Assembly (NCBI RefSeq): GCF_900129055.1
Contig: NZ_FQUZ01000020.1
Coordinates: forward strand, 1 to 62,220
Length of the DNA: 62,220 nt
Source of the DNA: Lampropedia hyalina DSM 16112
GTDB taxonomy: Bacteria > Pseudomonadota > Gammaproteobacteria > Burkholderiales > Burkholderiaceae_C
Reading direction: 5' to 3'
In this document: piece by piece, positions 27,024 through 33,841 of the stretch
Numbering within the stretch: position 1 is the stretch's first letter
How the letters are laid out: every line of letters begins with the position of its first letter
The notes under the pieces: generated by a model
The model's input: only the letters and a program-made list of their open reading frames with translations
Database searches by the model: none
Told to the model about the DNA's origin: nothing
Translations under genes and position numbers: made by a program

Positions 27024-28981
27024 TCAGAACAGCCAGGTCACGCTCAGGCGGGCACTGCGCCCAGGAGCCGGAACCAGACCGAGGCTGAGAGCATCGAGGT
27101 AGTAGCGGTCGGTGAGGTTGTCGATGTTGAGATCCACGCTGAACTGGTCGTTGATCTTGTAGGTGGCAAACAAGTCCCAGGTGGTGTACTTGTGCCAGGG
27201 CACGGGGGAAGCGAAGCCGTCATTCACGCCTTCGGTGTTGAAATCCGGCGTGGGTTTGCGCTGACCCATGAACGTGCCGCGCGCGCCCAGTGTGAGTTTT
27301 TCACCGAACAGGCGCGTGCCGATGGTGGCACTGGCATGCCACTCGGGCGGAATCATGTTATTGACGTAGCTGGCGGCAATGCCAAACTCAGTGCATTCCA
27401 TGCGGCGATAGCTGCCGAAGTGGCAGGTTTCCACAAATGTGTAGCGGGTACCGCTCAACTCGGTGAAGAACCGCCCCACGTCGTAGGAGCCTTGCAGTTC
27501 CACGCCGTGGAAGCTGACGCTGTTGATATTGCGCAGGGTGAAGAACTGGTTGCCCGAGCCTTCTTCCCAGGTGTTGGGGAAGGTGCGGGTCAGGTAGTCC
27601 TTGGTGTGATTGCGGAAATAGGCGACCTTGGCACGGAACTTGTCGCCATCGCGCCAGAGGCTATCCTTGCTGAAGCCCATGCCCACTTCCTTGTTGCGGG
27701 TGTGTTCGGGGGCCAGGTGGATGTCCTGCGAGGGCGACACCGAGAAGCCGGAAGTCGTCTCGAACAGGCTGGGCATGCGCAGTGCCTCGGCATAGCGGCC
27801 ATAGACCTGCAAGCCGGGGCGTGGCTCCCACTGCACACTCAGCAACGGGGCAGAACCGCTGCGGCGTGACGACATCATGAGCGGGTCGCAAACGCCATCT
27901 GCATCTGGATTGACGCAGTATTCGCTGTCTGCGGTGACACGCCGTGGCTTGTCGTCTTCGGAGCTGAAACGCGTATAGCGCACTCCCGCATCCAGCGTCC
28001 AGCGCGGCAGGGGCTTCCATTGCGCGGAAGTGAACAGGCTCCATTCGTCACGATGGCCTGCCCGCCCGCCGGACGAAAAAGTGCTGGCCTCGCCATCACC
28101 GTGCACTTTTTCGGTCTGCCAGGCCAGCCCATAGTCCAGCCGGACACCGCCCCAGCGATTCATATCGAAGCGCGTGCTGTTGCTCACGTCCGTACCCCAG
28201 CGTCGATAGCGTTCGCTGCCCGTGTCGAACATATCGCTCCACATGTTGTCGGAGTAATTGCGGTTCAGGCTGACCGTATCGGTATGCCAGAGGTTGGCAC
28301 GCAGATCGATCTTGTCGTTCTCCTGCGGATTCCAGCGATAGCGGCTGGTGTAGGTATCGGCAGTGACCTGGCTGTTGGTGGTCTGGCGCACCTGCCCCAG
28401 CCAGATGAGTTGCGAAGGCATCAGTTCGCCATAGGTGCTGTCGTAGCGCAGATAACTCAGCTCCAGCTCGTGTGCATCCGCCAGATAGATTTTGCTCTTG
28501 AGCAGGGTGGACTGGCTCTCGTAATTGCTATTGACGATGCGCTCGCCAGCCCGAAAGCGCGTGGCCCCGACAATTTCAGGATGCACTTCGGTGTAGAAAC
28601 CCCGGTTGTAGGTTTCGGACAAATCCAGGTAAGGGGCCGGCCCCTTGGTACCGGCGTAGTAATTGCCCTGGCTGCGCTGTGCATACGCGGCCACCAGATC
28701 GACCCGCTCCAGCCGCTTGGCCAGCGCGACACTGCCTGCCCAGCTCTTGGGCTTGAGCAGATTCGGACGATCCATGCCTTCGACTGCTTGCCCCCCGTCA
28801 GCTCACGGCTGGCCATGATGGAAATACCCGCCTGCTGCCCGAACTGGCCAATGGCCTGCTCCAGCGGCTGTGCCGGTATGTTGAACTGGATGGTTTGTGC
28901 ATGGGCAAGGCCCGCGCCAAGTGCACAGGCGGCAATGCACACCGCAGTGGGTCGAAAGATTTGCATGGTGGAAGAACGCAT
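27024..28981 (-). pseudogene. TonB-dependent receptor (hemoglobin/heme type), plug domain lost and frameshifted
   Basis: The 5' part (28981 down to about 28790) encodes a signal peptide ending AHAQ and the first half of an STN domain (FNIPAQPLEQAIGQFGQQAGIS). The 3' part (28775-27024) encodes a complete-looking beta-barrel, from GNYYAGTKGPAPYLD to the terminal Phe (RLSVTWLF), resembling HmuR-type hemoglobin receptors. The reading frames differ by one nucleotide and meet at a run of six G (28792-28797). The rest of the STN and the whole plug, roughly 200 residues or more, are missing. The STN would have signalled to FecR. Confidence 0.8.
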
Positions 28982-29108
28982 CGGGTGACTGAAAAACTGG
29001 CCTGTTTAGGCCATCCCATATCGTCAAGACGCAGAAAAGCCCACCATACCCTTGCACGGAATGGTAATAATTCGTATCTTTTGATCGAACAGTAAGGGAG
29101 CGCGGCGA

Positions 29109-30116
29109 TCAGCGCGGCAGCAGCAAGGTGGCGGCAGGGGTGTGCCGCACTTCCAGCGTGGCCAGTTGTGGCAGGTGGGAGAGGAAGCGATCAATGTCAC
29201 GGGTCTGCACCACCGCGACGATGCGTGGCGTGTGGCCATTGCGGCTGTCGCCCTGGGGAGCCTGCACGGGCTTGGCCGTATAGCGTGAGAGCTGCACGGC
29301 CATCTCGCCAAGGGTCGCGCCGGAAAACACCAGCGCACCCTGTTGCCAGGCGAAGGCATCCGCTGCCGGGGTGGCTGGCCACAAGCCCCCGGATTCGGTG
29401 ACATCCAGCACCTGTCCATCATGCAGCAGCCAGTGCTGCACTTCACGCCACCAGTAGCCGCCCAGCGAGGCGCGCATCTGCGCCACCCGCACACGCCCAT
29501 GATCGACGCTGACGCGCACATGCGCATCGCTGAAGCGATCGACGGCAAAGCGCGTTCCCAGCACGGTGACACGTGCCTGTCGGCTGTCCACGACGAAGGG
29601 ACGCTCGGGATCGGCCTGTACCTCAAAGGCCGCCACCCCGGCATGCAGCAGCACCAGTCGCCGGTCTGCCTCATAGCGCACCTGCACGCGGGTGGCAGCT
29701 CCCAGCGTCAGGCGACTGCCATCGGGCAGGATATGCACCTGGGCTGGCTGGCCCGAGGCATTGGCCAGTTCCACGGACGGCCACGCCCGCTGTCGCATCG
29801 GAGCCAGCATCTGCCAGCCCAGCGTGCCACCAGCCAGCAGTGCCACCGTAGCAAGGGTGCCGGTTCGCAGAACCCCGCGACGGCTCTGCCGCTGCGCACT
29901 CTGCCCCTGCTCCACGGCATGGGAGAGACGGGCCAGACGGTCACCGGATTCAAAATCCCCCCAGATGCCTGCCATCTGCCGATAGGCTGGGGCATGGCTC
30001 GGGTCGGCCCCCAGCCAACGCTCGAAGCGGGCATGTTCACGAAAATCGTCTTCCGCCACGTTTTGCATATGGGCAAACCAGCGGGCGGCTTCCTGACGGA
30101 CTTTGCTGGCTTTCAT
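29109..30116 (-). CDS. fecR: FecR-family anti-sigma factor
   Basis: A 335 aa inner-membrane regulator. The cytoplasmic N-terminal domain contains EAARWFAHMQN...FERWLGADPSHAPAY. One transmembrane helix lies near residue 85 (TLATVALLAGGTLGWQML). The periplasmic FecR domain has DGSRLTLGAATRVQVRY and RVTVLGTRFAV. In this family it passes a signal from the receptor STN domain to the sigma factor. Its ATG overlaps the fecI stop (TCAT on the plus strand), so the two are coupled. The receptor it should serve is broken here. Confidence 0.93.
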   Translation of the reverse strand: MKASKVRQEAARWFAHMQNVAEDDFREHARFERWLGADPSHAPAYRQMAGIWGDFESGDRLARLSHAVEQGQSAQRQSRRGVLRTGTLATVALLAGGTLGWQMLAPMRQRAWPSVELANASGQPAQVHILPDGSRLTLGAATRVQVRYEADRRLVLLHAGVAAFEVQADPERPFVVDSRQARVTVLGTRFAVDRFSDAHVRVSVDHGRVRVAQMRASLGGYWWREVQHWLLHDGQVLDVTESGGLWPATPAADAFAWQQGALVFSGATLGEMAVQLSRYTAKPVQAPQGDSRNGHTPRIVAVVQTRDIDRFLSHLPQLATLEVRHTPAATLLLPR

Positions 30117-30778
30117 GGGAGCTGGCAGGAGTAAGTCTCGCGCCATTCGGACAGCAGCACCAGGGCGCGTGCCACATGCCCTTCGACGGTTTTGAGGCTG
30201 ATGCCCATGCGCTCGGCAATTTCCGGCTGGGTATAGCCTTCCACGCGCAGCAGCCAGAACACCTCGCGGCAACGCGGTGGCAGACGTTCGATGATTTTTT
30301 GCAGGTGCTGCAACCGCTGGCGCAAATCGGCCATGGTCTCGGCCGATGGGGCCACGGCCTGGCTGGCAACGATGGCATCGGCCTCCTCGGGAGGCAGATC
30401 GTCCAGCAGCACCAGTCGGCGGGCAGAACGATGCCGATCCACCATGACCGACTCGGCCACGCGGCGAATGTAGGCGCGGGGTTGCTGAATGGGCTGGCGC
30501 AGGGCCACGGTGGCGTAGCGAATCAGCGCATCGTGCAGGGTATCGCGTGCCTGATGCGGACACTGGGTCTTGTGGACAAGGCTTTGCAGAAAATCGCGGT
30601 ACAGCCATTCGAGGTTGAGGCCCAGCCAGCTCGCTTCGGATTCGGGAGCCTGCGCGGCAGTGGCCTCGTGGCTGGCAGAAGTGGCATTCGGCTGCGGCGT
30701 GCTTGGCTCGCTGCGCGACTTCGCGCCCTGTTGCGCGATGCGAATCCCCCATTCGGGGACGGACAAATCATGCGACAT
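30113..30778 (-). CDS. fecI: FecI-like ECF sigma factor
   Basis: A 221 aa extracytoplasmic-function sigma factor. Sigma region 2 covers about residues 55-125 (ALIRYATVALRQPIQQPRAYIRRVAESVMVDRHRS). Region 4 is PPRCREVFWLLRVEGYTQPEIAERMGISLKTVEGH. About 50 N-terminal residues rich in Ser/Ala/Gln are extra compared with FecI and may be over-called; no later strong start was found. It would transcribe the receptor operon when its signal is received. The FecI-FecR-receptor order is standard for iron or heme cell-surface signalling. Confidence 0.9.
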   Translation of the reverse strand: MSHDLSVPEWGIRIAQQGAKSRSEPSTPQPNATSASHEATAAQAPESEASWLGLNLEWLYRDFLQSLVHKTQCPHQARDTLHDALIRYATVALRQPIQQPRAYIRRVAESVMVDRHRSARRLVLLDDLPPEEADAIVASQAVAPSAETMADLRQRLQHLQKIIERLPPRCREVFWLLRVEGYTQPEIAERMGISLKTVEGHVARALVLLSEWRETYSCQLP

Positions 30779-30908
30779 CGTTCATTCCTGCGGAGCGTGG
30801 CGTGGATTGTTGCTGCGTCCCTGGTGTCGCGACACCACAGCGGGATTCAGCCGTATCGGTGTTTGTCGTGGGGGAATTGGGCCTGGGCTTGTTGCCCTAC
30901 CGGGGAAG

Positions 30909-30931
30909 GCAAGGTGTACCAGACACCTTGC
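30909..30931. repeat. Perfect 9-bp inverted repeat upstream of fecI
   Basis: GCAAGGTGT and ACACCTTGC are separated by ACCAG. It lies 131 bp upstream of the fecI start. It has no T run, so it is a candidate operator or hairpin rather than a terminator. Confidence 0.4.
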
Positions 30932-31062
30932 GAATGCGGCGATTTATAGCACACAAACGTCGCCAACATGCAGGAATGGTTTTTATTTATCCATCATCCT
31001 GAAGTCTCTGAAGCGCAAGCAAGGCGGCCCGGCCTGCTTCCACAGAAATACACTCAGAGCTT

Positions 31063-31145
31063 GGGAAAGTCTGCAAAATCCATGCTGTCGCGCAGATCCG
31101 TTCTGGCGGCGCATCGCTTTCCAGCAGAGTTTTGCAGACCTTCCC
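31063..31145. repeat. Long-loop inverted repeat after the qorB fragment
   Basis: GGGAAAGTCTGCAAAA (31063-31078) pairs with TTTTGCAGACCTTCCC (31130-31145) with one G-T mismatch and a 51-nt loop. The right arm recurs as TTTTGCAGACCTTCCCT at 9615-9631. Confidence 0.5.
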
Positions 31146-31150
31146 TTGGT

Positions 31151-31702
31151 TCAACCCTGGAGCGCGACCGCCACCGAGTCGGCCAACGGGGTCGTGGGGT
31201 GGCCAATCAGTGCAGAAAGCTGCTTGCCATCGTCAAACAGCACGCCCTTGGCCACTTCGGCATCCCAGCCTGCAATCGCCTTGGCAAACCCTTCGGGCAC
31301 ACCCACACCAGCCAGCACGGCAGCGTAGTCGGCCACGGGCAGATTCTTGTAGGGAATGTCCTTGCCGGACTGGCGGGAGATTTCGGCAGCCAGATCGCCC
31401 AGGGTGTAGGACTGGTCACCGGCCAGCTCATAGGTCTTGCCTTCGTGGCCCTCGCCGGTCAGTACCACCACGGCAGCCTCGGCAAAATCGGCACGCGGTG
31501 CCGATGCAATGCGGCCCTCGCCTGCACTGCCCAGGAATGCGCCACCCGCCAGTGCGCCACCAATCGAGCCGGTGTAGTTTTCGGTGTACCAGCCATTGCG
31601 CAGAATCGTGTAGGCAAGGCCGCTGGCCTTCAATTCGGCCTCGGTCACGCGGTGTTCCTCGGCCAGATCGAGTGTGGACGTGTCGGCATGCAGCAAGCTG
31701 GT
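31151..31702 (-). pseudogene. qorB: QorB/YtfG-like NAD(P)H:quinone oxidoreductase, 5' half replaced by IS
   Basis: The remaining 183 codons match the C-terminal two thirds of QorB (YtfG), an NmrA-fold quinone reductase. Shared blocks are TSLLHADTSTLDLAEEH, SGLAYTILRNGWYTENY, GHEGKTYELAGDQSYTL and KGVLFDDGKQLSALIGHPTT. The Rossmann N-terminus with the dinucleotide site is missing. The homology begins exactly at the right end of the IS at 31703. The lost 5' half is not found on the other side of the IS, where an SDR gene lies, so a deletion accompanied or followed the insertion. Confidence 0.85.
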
Positions 31703-32868
31703 TTGACATCCTCCCCTGCCTAAAGGCAGGAGATTCCTCCTGCGAGACGGCAATGCCCTGCCGCGAGAATGTTCCGTGCAGCGTTCACGTCGCGCTCGTG
31801 TACCGCTCCGCATTCGCTGCACGTCCATTCCCTTATTCCAAGACCTGCGATACCTTTGGGCCTCTGCGGCGGCAGACTGCCGCACGCAGAACAGGTCTGG
31901 GTTGAATACGCTTCGTTCACTTCCTCAAAAACCACTCCGGCCTGATGGCACTTGTATTCCAAAGCGGTTTTCAATGACGACCAGCCCGCGTCCAGCGTGG
32001 ACTTGGCCATCCTGGTTTTGACCAGCTTCACGCTGGCCACGTCGCCCACGAAGATGGCGGCGTTGTTCTTCACAAGGTTCGTTGTGAATTTGTGAATTTC
32101 GTCTTTTCGGCGGTTGGCTATTTTTGCGTGAATCGCCCTGACACGCTGCTTTTTGCGTGCACGCTGCGCCACAGCAAGTTGCGGTTCCAGTTCCCGATAC
32201 CATCGCCCGTGCAGCTTCTGGCCCGTGCTGGTGGTGGCGCAGTCTTTCAGCCCAAGGTCGATTCCTACGGATGCCGTAGCTTCTGTGGGTTTGGTTTCAA
32301 TCTCCACGGCCACGTTGAAATACCAGCGGCCACGAGCATCTTCGTTGAAGCTGGCGGTTTTGAATTTGTACTGGCCCAGACCGTAGGAATCCCACACGCC
32401 GAAATAATGGCCATTGTGATAGACCTGCCCGTTCTTCCAAGAAGCTGCGCCGGTGTTGATGGGTATCCAGCCCAGGCTGCGCTGGCTGCCGATGGATTTG
32501 CGCCAGTTCAAGCGGGTACGTTTGAATTGACGACGGCGCGTGACATATTCTTGCGCCACACATTGCAGCGTCTGGCTGTGCAAACCCAGCTCCTTGGCTG
32601 CTCCTTTGGTGTACGGGTGAATATCGTATGCAGACAGCCATTGGCCACGCTCCCGAATCGATCGGCTGGAGAGCGCATTGATGAAATTCCAGACGAAATT
32701 GACCTGCCGTGCCATCTGCAAAAGCAGCGGCGCGTGCTTGTCCTTCACGCGAACTTTCAGGGTTTTGACCACGGTCGGCATGGTGCTGACTTTAACAGAG
32801 AGGGTGTATTCTCAATGTGTTATCCATGAACCAACATGGAACCCGTTAGGTTGCGTGCTCTGCATCCC
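31703..32868 (-). mobile_element. IS200/IS605-family element, tnpB-only, copy 2
   Basis: Right end at 31703 (TTGACATC on the plus strand), left end near 32868 (GCATCCC). Both ends match copy 1, including the right-end stems GCAGGAG/CTCCTGC. The left-end hairpin is weaker here (AACC...GGTT). No tnpA is present. It interrupts the qorB-like gene. Confidence 0.82.
31720..32781 (-). CDS. tnpB: TnpB-like RNA-guided nuclease family protein (IS605 OrfB), copy 2
   Basis: A 353 aa protein that differs from the copy at 5876-6937 at 15 positions by eye (about 96% identity). It shares the same RuvC-I (GIDLGLKD), RuvC-III (HERDVNAARN), zinc ribbon (CSAC, CSEC) and the unusual Gly246 at RuvC-II. The open frame is intact and the substitutions are mostly conservative, so purifying selection or recent spread is plausible. 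The stop codon lies inside the right-end hairpin, as in copy 1. Confidence 0.9.
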   Translation of the reverse strand: MPTVVKTLKVRVKDKHAPLLLQMARQVNFVWNFINALSSRSIRERGQWLSAYDIHPYTKGAAKELGLHSQTLQCVAQEYVTRRRQFKRTRLNWRKSIGSQRSLGWIPINTGAASWKNGQVYHNGHYFGVWDSYGLGQYKFKTASFNEDARGRWYFNVAVEIETKPTEATASVGIDLGLKDCATTSTGQKLHGRWYRELEPQLAVAQRARKKQRVRAIHAKIANRRKDEIHKFTTNLVKNNAAIFVGDVASVKLVKTRMAKSTLDAGWSSLKTALEYKCHQAGVVFEEVNEAYSTQTCSACGSLPPQRPKGIAGLGIREWTCSECGAVHERDVNAARNILAAGHCRLAGGISCL

Positions 32869-32898
32869 GGTAAACAGGTTCTGATGGACAGAAAGGCT

Positions 32899-33693
32899 TC
32901 AGAACGGCGTTTCGACGATACCGCCTTCCACACGCAAGGCCGCACCGGTCGTGGCACTGGCCTGCTCGGATGCAACATACACCGCCAGATGGGCCACCTC
33001 CTGGGGAGACGCAAAACGCCCCAGCAGGGAGCTGGGTCGCTTCTCCGCCACAAAACGCGCCGACATTTCCTCCACGCTGATGCCCCGTTCGGCCGCCAGC
33101 GGTGCAAGAAAGGCATGCACATTCTCGGTCGCGGTGGGGCCGGGCAGGATGGCATTGGCGGTCACGCCCGTACCTGCCAACTCCTTGGCGTAGCCGCGCG
33201 AGAGGGCCTGCAAGGCTGCCTTGCTCACCCCATAGTGCACCATTTCGGTGGGAATATTGATGGCCGATTCGCTGGAAACGAATTGCAGCCGTCCCCAGCC
33301 ACGTTCCTTCATCCCGCTGGCATAGTGGCGCGACAGGCGGGCCGCACTGAGAACATTCACCTGGAAGAACCGCTCCCAGTCGGCATCGTCCAGCTCCAGC
33401 AACGGCTTGGCCTCATAGATACCCAGGTTGTTCACCAGAATATCGGCCTCGGGATAAGCGGCAATCAAGGTCTGCGCTCCATCGGGCGTGGCCAGATCGG
33501 CAGCCACGCCACGGACCTGGGCAGCAGGCCATGCGGCATGAATGGCAGCAATCGCCCGATCCACCGCCAACGCAGTGCGGCCCGTCACCACCACCTCCGC
33601 TCCCGCCTGCACCAGCCCCTGCGCAATCGCCAGACCAATGCCAGCCGTGGAACCCGTGACGATGGCACGTTTGCCGCTGAGGTCGATAATCAT
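32899..33693 (-). CDS. SDR-family NAD(P)-dependent oxidoreductase
   Basis: A 264 aa classical short-chain dehydrogenase. The cofactor motif is TGSTAGIG (14-21), followed by NNLGIYE. The catalytic Ser is in QFVSSESAINIP and Tyr-x-x-x-Lys is in HYGVSKAAL. It ends ATTGAALRVEGGIVETPF, like many SDRs of unknown substrate. It lies next to the left end of the tnpB element with only about 30 bp between, so any former downstream partner was lost. Expression and substrate are unknown. Confidence 0.92.
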   Translation of the reverse strand: MIIDLSGKRAIVTGSTAGIGLAIAQGLVQAGAEVVVTGRTALAVDRAIAAIHAAWPAAQVRGVAADLATPDGAQTLIAAYPEADILVNNLGIYEAKPLLELDDADWERFFQVNVLSAARLSRHYASGMKERGWGRLQFVSSESAINIPTEMVHYGVSKAALQALSRGYAKELAGTGVTANAILPGPTATENVHAFLAPLAAERGISVEEMSARFVAEKRPSSLLGRFASPQEVAHLAVYVASEQASATTGAALRVEGGIVETPF

Positions 33694-33841
33694 GAAAATG
33701 CTCCTGTATGCAAGTGTTCAATCGGCCCATCCGTGGGCCTGCGAACCATCAGCATACGTTGGCTCTTGGAACCGTTGCTGCTGCCGGGTTTCTGCATTTC
33801 TGCTAAAGAAAGACTGCAAACTTTCTGTGGCAACCCCTCCT

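Larger units (their letters stand above)
30779..31150. other. Intergenic region between fecI and the qorB fragment
   Basis: No coding sequence is supported. It contains a perfect 9-bp inverted repeat at 30909-30931 and a larger imperfect inverted repeat at 31063-31145. The fecI promoter should lie here. A convincing Fur box was not found by eye. Confidence 0.5.

Noticed and set aside
28982-29108. Possible Fur box between fecR and the receptor
   Set aside because: GGTAATAATTCGTATC is AT-rich but does not match the 19-bp consensus well enough.
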